A model generated the notes under the pieces. The model was not told the DNA's origin. It ran no database searches and saw nothing but the letters and a program-made list of their open reading frames with translations. This document shows positions 9,391-18,357 of a stretch of DNA of 64,000 nucleotides, in pieces (within the stretch, counting starts at the first letter, position 1; every line of letters begins with the position of its first letter). The stretch is taken from positions 31,189-95,188 of the forward strand of contig CAMCBW010000018.1 in the NCBI GenBank assembly GCA_945873105.1, in the 5' to 3' direction. Source of the DNA: Tangfeifania diversioriginum. Lineage in GTDB: Bacteria > Bacteroidota > Bacteroidia > Bacteroidales > Prolixibacteraceae. Made by a program: the position numbers and the translations under genes.

Positions 9391-10986
9391 TTAAAGGATA
9401 TTTCTCTTCTTCCTGGATAGTTTCTGTATGCACTCCCTGCGTGGGATGATGACCGAAACACCGTTGTAAGCGATTTCGCGCTTGAGCAAATCTACCAGTA
9501 TTTCATGGTTCTTTGGCAAGGATTCCAGCACATGGATATGTTCAGGCAACACGCCTACTCCTTCGCAAATGGACTCAATCCGACCCAGTGCGGAGGAGTC
9601 CTGCCCACCGGTCATGGAGATGGATTCATTGTCGCCAATGATCAGCACGATATTGGATTGCTCATTGACCGCATCCAGCAATCCGGTTATTCCCGAATGG
9701 GTGAAAGTTGAATCACCAATTACGGCAATGGAGGGAAACAGTCCGGCATCGGCAGCTCCTTTGGCCATGGTGACCGACGCACCCATGTCGACACAACTGT
9801 AAATTGAGTTGTAGGGAGGCAGCGCCCCCAGTGTATAACATCCAATGTCAGAAAAGACCTTGCCCTTGCCATGTTCTTCCATCACTTCGTTCAGGGCACG
9901 GTAGGTGTCGTGGTGCCCACACCCCTTGCAAAGGGCTGGAGGTCTGTTCACCAGGGTCCCTGGAAGCTCTTCCTGCAGTGCTCTTTCGATCTTGAGGGCA
10001 GTTGCCACCAGATCAGGGGTAAGTTCCCCGGCGCGGGGCAGTGTCCCGTCCAGTCGACCCAAAATCTTCTTACCTCTACCGAAGAATCCTTTTAATTGCT
10101 CTTCTACCAGCGGATATCCATCCTCCAGGACCAGGATCTCATCGACTTGATATTCAAGTTGTTTCAACAATTTCTCCGGCAAGGGATATTGAGAGAGCTT
10201 GACATAGGGATAGGGGGAGACTCCGGGATAATTCTCCCTGAAGTAGTTGTAGGCAATTCCGCAGCAAACAATACCCAAAGAGCTGTCGATTCCGTCCACA
10301 AACAGATTGAAATCAGACTGCTCCGCAAGTTGGAGGAATTCGGTTTGTTGTCCCAGCAGCTTGTTGTATCTTTTCCTTGCGTTGGATGGAAGCAGCACAA
10401 ATTGCAATGGATCGGCGGGCAATGAGAGTGAATTCTCCTTCCGCGCCAAATCGGCCAGCTTAACCCCTGAGCGGGAATGGGCCAACCGGGTGGTAATCCG
10501 GATCATTACCGGAACCCCTAACTTTTCTGACAGATCCAGACCGGTGATGGTCATGTCATAAGCCTCCTGCTGGTCGGCAGGCTCCAATACCGGAACCATG
10601 GCAAATCTGCCGTAATAACGCGAATCCTGCTCATTCTGGGAAGAGTGCATCGAGGGGTCGTCGGCGACAGCGATCACCATTCCCCCGTTTACCCCGGTTA
10701 TGGCAATGTTCATAAAGACGTCTGCGGCCACATTTAGCCCCACATGTTTCATGCACACCAGCGTCCGCTTTCCGGCATAGGACATTCCCAGGGCTGCCTC
10801 CATGGCGGTCTTTTCGTTGACCGACCACTGGCGGTGAAGGTTACGCCCAATGGCCACTTCGTTCTCCTGAATGTACTCTGTAATCTCGGTAGAAGGCGTT
10901 CCGGGATAGGCATATACTCCGGAGATTCCTCCGTCGATGGCCCCTTGTCCGATTGCCTCTACCCCAAGTAATAATTTTTTGTTCAT
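9391..10986 (-). CDS. iorA: Indolepyruvate:ferredoxin oxidoreductase alpha subunit, without the C-terminal ferredoxin domain
   Basis: Thiamine-diphosphate-binding subunit partnering iorB. The N-terminal pyrimidine-binding domain starts with the AYPGTPSTEI motif; the PALCKGCGHHDTY motif and the GDSTFTHSGITGLLDAV / GDNESISMTGGQ segments mark the TPP pyrophosphate and Mg2+ site. The chain stops at 531 residues after the RRECIQKL region. IorA proteins of archaea such as Thermococcus continue for about 100 residues with a two-cluster 4Fe-4S domain, which is absent here, so electrons must leave by another route or a separate ferredoxin. From memory, short forms are also found in other Bacteroidota. 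Confidence 0.92.
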   Translation of the reverse strand: MNKKLLLGVEAIGQGAIDGGISGVYAYPGTPSTEITEYIQENEVAIGRNLHRQWSVNEKTAMEAALGMSYAGKRTLVCMKHVGLNVAADVFMNIAITGVNGGMVIAVADDPSMHSSQNEQDSRYYGRFAMVPVLEPADQQEAYDMTITGLDLSEKLGVPVMIRITTRLAHSRSGVKLADLARKENSLSLPADPLQFVLLPSNARKRYNKLLGQQTEFLQLAEQSDFNLFVDGIDSSLGIVCCGIAYNYFRENYPGVSPYPYVKLSQYPLPEKLLKQLEYQVDEILVLEDGYPLVEEQLKGFFGRGKKILGRLDGTLPRAGELTPDLVATALKIERALQEELPGTLVNRPPALCKGCGHHDTYRALNEVMEEHGKGKVFSDIGCYTLGALPPYNSIYSCVDMGASVTMAKGAADAGLFPSIAVIGDSTFTHSGITGLLDAVNEQSNIVLIIGDNESISMTGGQDSSALGRIESICEGVGVLPEHIHVLESLPKNHEILVDLLKREIAYNGVSVIIPRRECIQKLSRKKRNIL

Positions 10987-11127
10987 TTGGTCTGTATTCG
11001 CTTAAATATCTTTCAATCAAATAAATACTTTCGAAACTTTGGACGGTTTTGACTAATTCGACAATTTGGCCATGACCAAAGTTCTGTATCTCTCCTATCC
11101 CCAAGTCTCCCAGTCCCTAAGTCTCCG

Positions 11128-12327
11128 TCATTTCTTCGGATCCCGGAATGCCCAGTAATTGCCTCGTGACTCCTCCCGCTCCTGCATATCGGACTGTTGC
11201 TGTATCCAGTTTTGGGCCATGATTTTCATGGAAGGATCAGCATGTTCGAAAAACTGGATGTAAGCCTCACAGAAACGTGGCAACCGCTGATCGACAGGAT
11301 CCTTGATCCGGTCTTTGGTGCAGCCGCCAAAACATTTCGTCAACCAGGGACAGAACCTGCATTTGCGTGGAAGCAAAGCCTTTGCCTTCCCAAAATCATC
11401 CTGCTTTTTGCTGTTCAGCATGTTGATGATCTTGTCGTTCCGCAGGTTTCCCAACCGGTGGCGTGGTTCGACAAAAAAATCACAGGAGTAGATATTGCCA
11501 TTGTGTTCCACCACAACATAGGGGCCACACTCCTTGTGCATGGTGCATTCCGGAGCCTCCAACCCGACATAGGAGTGGAAAACCGATTCGAAATGCCTGA
11601 CCGAGGCAGTCGGAACCCCATTCACAAAGTCGGCCCTCCAAAGGTCGTACAATTTAACAAGGAATTTGCCATATTTCTCTGCTGTCAGTGAAAAAGGGGC
11701 TGCCTGTGAGGGATTTTCAGGGTCGGTCTCTACCACCGGGATGAATTGCATCCAGGTAAGTCCCAACCCCTTGTAATAATTGTACAACTCTTCCGGATAA
11801 TCGGCAGAATAGTCCGTAATGCAGCACATGGCATTGACGGCAACCCCCTCTTCCAACAACATCCTGGCTTTCTCCTCTACCACCGACCAGGTTTTTTGCA
11901 GCCCTTTGTTGACCCTGTACCGGTCGTGAATGTGTTCCGGACCGTCCAGTGAAAGACCTATCAGCCAATCGTATTTTTTAAAGAAGGCAGCCCATTCCCG
12001 GTCCAACAGTGTACCGTTGGTCTGAAATCCATTGCCGACTTGTTTCCCCTGACCATATTTTATTTCGAATTCAATGGCTTTCCGGTAGAAATCGAGACCC
12101 ATCAGGGCCGGTTCCCCTCCTTGCCAGGCAATAGAGACCGCAGGTCCCGACTGTTGCATCACCTGGCGGATCATCTCTTCGAGCGTTTCCGGACTCATCC
12201 GGTGACTCTTTGATTCAGGGAAAAGTGCCTCTTTCTCCAGGTAAAAACAGTAGGTACACTTTAGGTTACAATCAGGGCCTGCCGGTTTTACCAGCACAGA
12301 ATTGAGCGGCCTGTGTTTTTGAGCCAT
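11128..12327 (-). CDS. Anaerobic sulfatase-maturating radical SAM enzyme
   Basis: Radical SAM enzyme that converts an active-site Cys or Ser of sulfatases to formylglycine (anSME; called ChuR in Bacteroides). The CxxxCxxC motif is CNLKCTYC near residue 20-27. Three further cysteine groups in the C-terminal half (CTMHKEC, YSCDFF, CRFCPWLTKCFGGC) would bind the two auxiliary SPASM-type [4Fe-4S] clusters. 399 residues is typical. No sulfatase gene is present in the window, so it must act on sulfatases encoded elsewhere. It is divergent from the TonB-dependent receptor at 12454 and 141 bases upstream of iorA. Confidence 0.9.
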   Translation of the reverse strand: MAQKHRPLNSVLVKPAGPDCNLKCTYCFYLEKEALFPESKSHRMSPETLEEMIRQVMQQSGPAVSIAWQGGEPALMGLDFYRKAIEFEIKYGQGKQVGNGFQTNGTLLDREWAAFFKKYDWLIGLSLDGPEHIHDRYRVNKGLQKTWSVVEEKARMLLEEGVAVNAMCCITDYSADYPEELYNYYKGLGLTWMQFIPVVETDPENPSQAAPFSLTAEKYGKFLVKLYDLWRADFVNGVPTASVRHFESVFHSYVGLEAPECTMHKECGPYVVVEHNGNIYSCDFFVEPRHRLGNLRNDKIINMLNSKKQDDFGKAKALLPRKCRFCPWLTKCFGGCTKDRIKDPVDQRLPRFCEAYIQFFEHADPSMKIMAQNWIQQQSDMQEREESRGNYWAFRDPKK

Positions 12328-12453
12328 ATATATTTTTTATGAGCATGCGAAAATAATCAAAATTGGTGAGGCAAATCTATTTTCAGCCGATAACCTATCG
12401 GTGTGCTAACAATAATTTCAATACTTTTAGCTGGATGTTTTACAAGTCGGCTT

Positions 12454-14913
12454 ATGGCTTCCAAATGCTTTTTCGGTTTTCTCCTGTTGCTTCTTTTGCA
12501 ACTCCTTCCAGGATACGGACAGGAGCAAACCATCCTGCTGAAAGGGATAACCCTGGGAAGCGACCAGCGGCCACTGGCAGGGGTAAATATCCAGGTAAAA
12601 AACAGTAAAAAAGGCAATTTCAGTGACCAGCATGGCCAGTTCAAAATTAGCATAAATCTCCCGGAAGATTCCATCCTGGTTTTTAGCTGCCTCAATTACC
12701 AGACCATCGAGCTGCCTGTTGGATGGACTACCAAAACGGATCTCCGTGTGGCACTTCAGCCACTTTCCATCCAGATTTCAGAAATCCAGGTCAGCGAGCA
12801 ACGAAGGACGGCTCCGGGAGTTGTAAACATTGGTCCGCTACTTACCAGGAATCTCCCCAATGCAGGAGGCGGCGCGATAGAGCAGTTGGTCAAGAGCATG
12901 CCGGGTGTCAGCAGCAACACCGAGTTGTCGCACCAGTACAATGTAAGGGGAGGCAATTACGATGAAAATCTGATTTATGTCAACGGGATAGAGATTTTCC
13001 GCCCATTCCTGATAAAAACAGGCGAGCAGGAGGGTCTCAGCTTCCTGAATCCGGAAATGGTCTCTGCCGTACGATTCTCTTCCGGCGGTTTTGAGAGCAG
13101 TTATGGGGATAAAATGTCCTCTGTACTGGACATTGATTACAAAACAGTTGAAAAATTTGCCGGTTCAGCCGAACTCGGGGCATTGGGTGCTTCCGCCCAC
13201 TTCGAAGGGAGGGCCTTGCAAAACAAATTCTCCTACCTAACGGGAATCCGCTACAAAGACAACCGCTATTTGCTGGGAACACTCGACCAGAAGGGACATT
13301 ATGATCCATCCAGTTTTGATTTGCAGGCACTGTTGGGTTACAATTTTTCGGAACGGTGGTCCCTGAATTTCCTGGCCAATGTTTCCCGCAACAATTACAG
13401 CTTTACACCGGAGTCGCGGGAGACCAATTTTGGGACCATGAGTCAGGCCTACCAGTTAAAAATTTACTTTGAAGGCAATGAGCAAGACAAGTTCTCGAAC
13501 CAGATGGGAGCGCTTACCCTCAATTATGATCCGACAAAAAACCTCCACCTCCAGCTGACTGGCAGCTCCTTTCGGTCGAACGAGCAGGAGCGCTACGACA
13601 TACTCGGGCAGTACTACCTGAACGAAATCGTTGCCGGATCAGCACCTTCAGACAATCCCGACAGCACCATGCTGCTGGGGGTAGGCTCTTCACTGGTCCA
13701 TGCGAACAATTACCTCCATGCCACCATTCAAACGATCGAGCAAAGCGGGAAATACAAAGTCGGCCTGCATCAAATCAGGTGGGGTCTGAAATACCAGTCC
13801 GAGCGCATCCACGACCAGGTGAATGAATGGGAGATGCGCGATTCGGCCGGTTATTCGCTTCCATACGGCAAGGAGTCACTGGAACTTTACCGGCACACCA
13901 AGGCAGACAACCAACTGAACAGCAACCGTTACAGTCTCTATCTCCAGGACAATTTTTCTGCCCGGATTCAGAACTCCAACCTTTCGGTCAGTTTTGGCGG
14001 CAGGGTGCAATACTGGGATTTCAACCACCAAACCATCTTTAGTCCGAGGATCTCAGCCAGATTCTATCCCGGCAGGTTCAAACAGCTTCAGCTGCATGCT
14101 GCCTGGGGAAGTTACCAGCAGATGCCCTTCTTTAAGGAGCTAAAGAACCGGGAGGCGCAGCTGGTCCAAGGGGTCAAGGCACAAAAATCGATACATCACC
14201 TGGTCGGGCTTGACCATTCCTTCCAATGGGGAGACCGCCCGTTTAAGTTCTCCACGGAGCTGTGGTACAAATCACTGACACACCTGGTTCCCTACAAGGT
14301 TACCAACCTTGACCTGCAATACTTTCCGGAATACCAGGCCAAAGGATATGCAAAAGGTTTGGAAATGCGGTTGTTCGGAGAGCCCATTCCCGGGGCTACC
14401 TCCTGGGCATCCCTCACACTCATGAAAACGGAGGAGGATATTTCCGGAGACCAGTACCTGAAGAATGGCTCCAACGGTGCACCGGATGTAACGGTCTACC
14501 CGGGTTATCTGCCGCGACCTTCCGATCAACGTTTCAACTTCTCCCTCTTTTTCCAGGATTATTTGCCCAGGAATCCTACCGTGAAGATGAACCTTACCCT
14601 TTTGTACGGCAGCGGATTGCCCTTCGGCCCACCCCAGAAAGAGCGATACATGGACAGATACCTTATGCCCTCCTACAAACGGGTGGATGTGGGATTCTCC
14701 AAAATGCTGGTTGGAGCTCCCGAGGCAAAAAGCGTCAATTTCTTTACCCAAAACCTGAAGGAAGCATGGATTTCGCTGGAAATATTCAACCTTTTCGACC
14801 TCAACAATACCATCTCCTACTATTGGGTATCTGATTTCCAGAACCAGATGCATGCAGTTCCCAATTACCTGACGGGAAGAAGGATCAATTTGAAGATGTC
14901 GTTGAGTTTCTAA
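12454..14913 (+). CDS. TonB-dependent outer-membrane receptor with carboxypeptidase-like N-terminal domain
   Basis: Outer-membrane active transporter. The start at 12454 gives a clean signal peptide (MASKCFFGFLLLLLLQLLPGYG); the frame is open 51 bases further upstream but with no signal-like sequence. A carboxypeptidase-regulatory-like beta-sandwich follows (residues about 25-105), then a plug (GGAIEQLVKSMPGV... QYNVRGGNYDENLIYVNGIE, about 130-235) and a beta-barrel ending in the expected terminal Phe. There is no SusD partner, so the substrate is unknown; a metal chelate, peptide or small glycan are all possible. It is divergent from the anSME gene and ends just before a strong palindrome. 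Confidence 0.88.
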   Translation: MASKCFFGFLLLLLLQLLPGYGQEQTILLKGITLGSDQRPLAGVNIQVKNSKKGNFSDQHGQFKISINLPEDSILVFSCLNYQTIELPVGWTTKTDLRVALQPLSIQISEIQVSEQRRTAPGVVNIGPLLTRNLPNAGGGAIEQLVKSMPGVSSNTELSHQYNVRGGNYDENLIYVNGIEIFRPFLIKTGEQEGLSFLNPEMVSAVRFSSGGFESSYGDKMSSVLDIDYKTVEKFAGSAELGALGASAHFEGRALQNKFSYLTGIRYKDNRYLLGTLDQKGHYDPSSFDLQALLGYNFSERWSLNFLANVSRNNYSFTPESRETNFGTMSQAYQLKIYFEGNEQDKFSNQMGALTLNYDPTKNLHLQLTGSSFRSNEQERYDILGQYYLNEIVAGSAPSDNPDSTMLLGVGSSLVHANNYLHATIQTIEQSGKYKVGLHQIRWGLKYQSERIHDQVNEWEMRDSAGYSLPYGKESLELYRHTKADNQLNSNRYSLYLQDNFSARIQNSNLSVSFGGRVQYWDFNHQTIFSPRISARFYPGRFKQLQLHAAWGSYQQMPFFKELKNREAQLVQGVKAQKSIHHLVGLDHSFQWGDRPFKFSTELWYKSLTHLVPYKVTNLDLQYFPEYQAKGYAKGLEMRLFGEPIPGATSWASLTLMKTEEDISGDQYLKNGSNGAPDVTVYPGYLPRPSDQRFNFSLFFQDYLPRNPTVKMNLTLLYGSGLPFGPPQKERYMDRYLMPSYKRVDVGFSKMLVGAPEAKSVNFFTQNLKEAWISLEIFNLFDLNNTISYYWVSDFQNQMHAVPNYLTGRRINLKMSLSF

Positions 14914-14934
14914 TTGAGTATACATGGATGTTTA

Positions 14935-14975
14935 AAGAATCGAACCGGTCACAAATTGTGACCGGTTCGATTCTT
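14935..14975. terminator. Perfect 20-bp-arm inverted repeat between the receptor gene and the ORF6N gene
   Basis: Arms 14935-14954 and 14956-14975 are perfect reverse complements around a single central base (core ACCGGTCACAAATTGTGACC). It lies between the stop codons of two convergent genes, so it may act as a bidirectional terminator, although it lacks a long T tract and has almost no loop. A similar palindrome occurs inside the ORF6N gene at about 15309-15335. Confidence 0.55.
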
Positions 14976-15011
14976 CAAAATATACTCAACATTCTCACAA
15001 CGAACAGGAAT

Positions 15012-15544
15012 TTAGATTTTTTGATCAACTCTATAACCAATTGGCCTTCTTGGTTTGTTTGCTTTCTCGTGCAAAGCATCAATCTGACCCAACAAGAACT
15101 TAAATGCTTGGTTAAGTTTGGAATCTAGTTTCAAGATTTCTTCCTTTAACGATTCATTCTCCTTTAACAACGACCGGTACCTGGCAAAAGCCCTCATAAT
15201 TTCAATATTGATTTTAATCGCCTTTTCGGAATGCAGCACTGAGGAGAGCATAGCTACCCCTTGCTCAGTAAATACCATTGGGTTTACGGATGAGTGCTTC
15301 ATTATTGTTAACCGGTCGCAATTTGCGACCAGTTCATCTCTCTCTGATCGAACAAGTTCAAACATAAAATCCTCTGGAAATCTACCAATATTACGTCTGA
15401 CTTGCTGTTTCAGCACTTTTGTTGATACACCAACAATGAAGCCAAATCCATATCTATCATCACTTTAAATCCTCTAAACGGAAAAATTAGAGTTTCATAT
15501 TCAGGCTTTATAGTACTTTGAATGGTATGATCCATTTGTTCCAT
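15012..15544 (-). pseudogene. ORF6N-domain DNA-binding protein gene, frameshifted
   Basis: Phage-related ORF6N (KilA-N-like) DNA-binding family. From an ATG at 15544 the minus strand reads MEQMDHTIQSTIKPEYETLI, then FPFRGFKVMIDMDLAS, the expected N-terminus, but the frame then runs to a stop. In the next frame the text resumes as GVSTKVLKQQVRRN, then FPEDFMFEL, VANCDRL, FTEQGVAMLSSVL and a C-terminal coiled coil to 15012. The two halves join if one base is added near 15431-15435 (family text is LYGVSTKVL). So either one base has been lost or the sequence has an error. A GTG at 15416 could start a truncated 134-residue product lacking the N-terminal third of the domain. Confidence 0.75.
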
Positions 15545-15631
15545 TTTACTAAGTCCTTTTGTATAAAGTTAAGGCAAAACCATGAGAATAACGAATCTAT
15601 GGATCGCAATCGACAAAGCATAAATCATATT

Positions 15632-15639
15632 TATATTTG
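15632..15639 (+). promoter_or_regulatory. Candidate -7 box (TATATTTG) for rocD
   Basis: TATATTTG fits the Bacteroidota TAnnTTTG -7 consensus and lies 57 bases before the rocD start codon. No clear TTTG -33 element was found at the expected distance, so the call rests on the -7 box alone. Confidence 0.4.
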
Positions 15640-15695
15640 TAAAAACTATTTAGCTTCGTTCACTAATTAAACCCAAATATTAAATCGTTAAGAAG

Positions 15696-16907
15696 ATGAA
15701 AACACAAGATTATATAAATAGGGAAGACCTATACGGCGCACACAACTACCATCCGCTACCTGTTGTATTGGAAAGAGGGGAAGGCGTTTTTGTCTGGGAT
15801 GTGGAAGGCAAACGCTATTTCGACTTTTTGGCCTCCTACTCTGCGGTCAACCAGGGTCATTGTCACCCTAGAATCGTTAAAGCATTGGTCGACCAGGCCG
15901 GAAAGCTGGCCTTGACTTCACGTGCCTTCTACAACAATGTATTGGGGGAGTGGGAAGAGTACATGACCAGATTGTTTGGTTACGACAAGATTCTCCCGAT
16001 GAACTCGGGTGCAGAAGGGGATGAAACCGCCCTGAAGCTGATCCGGAAATGGGCGTACAAGGTAAAGGGCATTCCTGAAAATGAAGCAAGGATCATCGTC
16101 TGCGACGGTAACTTTCACGGCCGTACCATCACCATCATTTCGATGTCGTCCGATCCTGATTCCTACGCCGGCTATGGGCCCTACACCCCCGGATTTGTCA
16201 GAATTCCCTACAACGACCTGAAGGCACTGGAAAAAGAGTTGAGCCACCCCTATACAGCCGGCTTCCTGGTGGAGCCAATCCAGGCCGAAGCAGGGGTTTA
16301 TGTACCGGAAGACAACTACCTGAAAAAAGCGGCCAAGCTCTGCAAAGAATACAATGTTTTGCTGGCTGCAGACGAGGTTCAGACTGGTCTCTGCCGTACC
16401 GGCAAAATGCTGGCCTGCGACCATGAAGGGGTTCGTCCGGATTTGCTGATCCTTGGCAAGGCCGCCTCCGGCGGGATGTACCCAGTCTCCTGTGTACTGG
16501 CCGATGATGAGATCATGCTGACCATTCGTCCGGGAGAGCATGGCTCCACCTATGGCGGGAATCCGCTGGCGGCGAAAGTTTCGCTGGCCGCCATGCAAGT
16601 TCTGCTAGATGAGAAATTGTCAGAAAATGCCACTGTGATTGGAAAGCTCTTCCGCGACAGGATGAAGGCATTCGACTCCCCGCTGATCGAGGAGGTGCGT
16701 GGCAAAGGATTGCTGAATGCCATCCAGATCCGCCCGGTGAACGGCAAACAAGCCTGGGATCTTTGCCTGGTCATGAAGGAGAATGGCATTCTGGCCAAAC
16801 CGACCCACGAGCACACCATCCGTTTCACGCCTCCGCTGATCATCGACGAAGCACAGATGAACGAGGCGATTGAACTGATTCAGCAATCGATGCGGGAGTT
16901 TGTTTGA
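15696..16907 (+). CDS. rocD: Ornithine--oxo-acid aminotransferase
   Basis: PLP-dependent class III aminotransferase converting ornithine plus 2-oxoglutarate to glutamate-5-semialdehyde and glutamate, linking arginine/ornithine catabolism to proline and glutamate. The 403-residue length is typical. The N-terminus (YGAHNYHPLPVVLERGEGVFVWDVEGKRY) is characteristic of ornithine aminotransferase. NSGAEGDETALKL marks the phosphate-binding loop region, LAADEVQTGLCRTGK contains the cofactor-contacting Asp, and the Schiff-base Lys is in LILGKAASGGMYPVS. It stands alone, between the broken ORF6N gene and a convergent ABC-ATPase gene. Confidence 0.93.
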   Translation: MKTQDYINREDLYGAHNYHPLPVVLERGEGVFVWDVEGKRYFDFLASYSAVNQGHCHPRIVKALVDQAGKLALTSRAFYNNVLGEWEEYMTRLFGYDKILPMNSGAEGDETALKLIRKWAYKVKGIPENEARIIVCDGNFHGRTITIISMSSDPDSYAGYGPYTPGFVRIPYNDLKALEKELSHPYTAGFLVEPIQAEAGVYVPEDNYLKKAAKLCKEYNVLLAADEVQTGLCRTGKMLACDHEGVRPDLLILGKAASGGMYPVSCVLADDEIMLTIRPGEHGSTYGGNPLAAKVSLAAMQVLLDEKLSENATVIGKLFRDRMKAFDSPLIEEVRGKGLLNAIQIRPVNGKQAWDLCLVMKENGILAKPTHEHTIRFTPPLIIDEAQMNEAIELIQQSMREFV

Positions 16908-16996
16908 AAAGGCTGAGAGTTCGGCATTTTTGAAGGTGAAAGTCCATTGAACCGGATAGGCCGATGGTCCTTTTAGGGCATTGGAGGGTAGCGAAG

Positions 16997-17650
16997 TCAA
17001 TGAAGATATCCCAGCCTTTTAAGGTCATCCGCCTCTTTGGTCAAGTGGGCTTTCCCATTGGTAATTACATACAGGTGGTCGCTTATTTCGGTGATGTAAC
17101 GGTGCATATGGTCTGTAATGATGACCCCCTTGTTCTTCTTCTCCTCCAGCATGATGTTTTTTAATACCTCCACATGCAGCGGCATGATGTGCGAGAAGGG
17201 TTCGTCGAGCATGCAGAATTTGGTTTTGGCGGCAAGGATGGCATATACCTCCACAATCCGCCGCTCACCACCGGATAGCTTGCCCAATTTCCTTTGGTGA
17301 AATTTCTCAAACTCCGGGAACCAATTGATGAAAGAGGCAAAATCCAGTCCGAAGTCTGAAAATATTCGCCTGACGGTGAAATCCTTCGGAATGAAATTGA
17401 ATTGGGGCAGATACCTGAACAATTGGGGATCGCGGTAGCCGTCGAAGATAGGTTTCCCGTCTATCCGGATGGATTTGTCGGTGGCGGGCAGCACCCCGTA
17501 GATGATGTTCATCAGGCAGCTCTTTCCGCACCCGTTCCGGCCCAGGATGCCCGTGATTTTTCCCGTCTCGCTGGTAAAATAGACATCCTGCAGCACCCGG
17601 TGGTGGCCGAATTCGAGGATGATGCTATCAACCTCCAGTTTGTGAACCAT
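16997..17650 (-). CDS. ABC transporter ATP-binding protein
   Basis: Single nucleotide-binding domain of 217 residues. Walker A is GRNGCGKS (about residues 37-44), the Q-loop is YLPQFNF, the signature is LSGGERR and Walker B is FCMLDEP, followed by the H-loop ITDH. The start codon lies inside the 3' end of the upstream small membrane protein gene (23-base overlap), so the two are coupled. The D-loop region reads PFSHIMPLHVE rather than the usual PxSGLD, a departure seen in some Bacteroidota-type ABC ATPases. No conventional permease is nearby; the function is unknown. Confidence 0.85.
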   Translation of the reverse strand: MVHKLEVDSIILEFGHHRVLQDVYFTSETGKITGILGRNGCGKSCLMNIIYGVLPATDKSIRIDGKPIFDGYRDPQLFRYLPQFNFIPKDFTVRRIFSDFGLDFASFINWFPEFEKFHQRKLGKLSGGERRIVEVYAILAAKTKFCMLDEPFSHIMPLHVEVLKNIMLEEKKNKGVIITDHMHRYITEISDHLYVITNGKAHLTKEADDLKRLGYLH

Positions 17651-17948
17651 TCATTTTCAGCATTAAAACGATTGTGGATACTATAAATACCAAGAAATCA
17701 AACGCCAGTGCAGGAATCCAAAGCACGCGTTTAGAGATGCCAAGGTTATCGTAGTAGTAATATTCTTTTCGTTTGTTGTGGTCGACAAAATAGTAGATGA
17801 TCCACATGGTGCCCACCTTTATCCAAAAGAGAAACGTAAACATGGCAATGCCGGTGGTGTAGAGCGTACCCAGGCAGGCGGCAGTCAGCAGGAAACCGGC
17901 GAAAGCGAAGGAGCTGTAGAAAGAGAGCATGGAGCGAAGTATCCTCAT
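17628..17948 (-). CDS. Small membrane protein coupled to the ABC ATPase
   Basis: Unrecognised 106-residue protein with about three hydrophobic helices (residues 10-30, 32-52 and 76-97) separated by a charged, tyrosine-rich loop (DHNKRKEYYYYDN). Its 3' end overlaps the ABC-ATPase start by 23 bases. It may form the membrane part of a minimal transporter or anchor the ATPase, but it is far smaller than normal ABC permeases. No catalytic motif is seen. Confidence 0.65.
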   Translation of the reverse strand: MRILRSMLSFYSSFAFAGFLLTAACLGTLYTTGIAMFTFLFWIKVGTMWIIYYFVDHNKRKEYYYYDNLGISKRVLWIPALAFDFLVFIVSTIVLMLKMNGSQTGG

Positions 17949-18253
17949 GGAAAGTGGTTCTGGGAATTATGAATTGCCTGACAGATCAGTAATAACCTGA
18001 AGACAAAAGCACTTGCTAAATGTGAGTACAGGTCACTGTTTAGAGGATGCAATTAATATATTGTCAGTTGCTTGGAATACATCTTTTAACTTATGACCGA
18101 AAATTACCTTGTTTGGAATTTCTCCAGCCATTACAATTCTGGATAAGCTGCTATTTCTTAATCGGACAACAAATATTTGACACCTAAATTTTGTGAATTG
18201 ATTTTCATTTTTATTAACTTTGATCCAAGCAGTAATTGTTAATAAACAAAGAT
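17949..18253. other. Intergenic region without a convincing gene
   Basis: A/T-rich stretch upstream of the small membrane protein gene. A 98-codon open frame on the minus strand (18033-18329) runs through it but begins inside a hairpin repeat and resembles nothing recognisable, so it is not called. The sequence GACAAAAGCAC here recurs near 19112, next to a second hairpin copy. Confidence 0.5.
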
Positions 18254-18297
18254 CAAGCTGCCGGCAAAGGGGAGGGACCAGAGCCGGCAGCTTTTTT
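18254..18297 (+). repeat. GC-rich hairpin repeat, copy 1 (AGCTGCCGGC ... GCCGGCAGCT + T6)
   Basis: Stem AGCTGCCGGC (18256-18265) pairs with GCCGGCAGCT (18283-18292) and is followed by TTTTTT, so it looks like a rho-independent terminator on the plus strand. Related copies lie at 19037-19080 and 19656-19699, each with a similar loop (ACGCACCAGA or GGGACCAGA), although no plus-strand gene ends just before copies 1 and 3. Confidence 0.75.
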
Positions 18298-18357
18298 ATG
18301 TAACCAATTCCCAGGGTCTGAGATGCCATTACATGCGTTGGGTGAAGAGTTTCGATT

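Noticed and set aside
11128..12327. Sulfated-glycan utilization locus
   Set aside because: The sulfatase-maturation homologue stands alone; no sulfatase gene occurs in the window.
12454..14913. SusC-type transporter
   Set aside because: There is no SusD partner and no SusC signature before the plug, so it is called a general TonB-dependent receptor.
14935..14975. Insertion-sequence terminal repeat
   Set aside because: No transposase or second terminal repeat was found; it fits a terminator or dispersed palindrome better.
18033..18329. 98-codon open frame on the minus strand
   Set aside because: It starts inside the GC-rich hairpin repeat, has no recognised domain and no ribosome-binding site; likely fortuitous.
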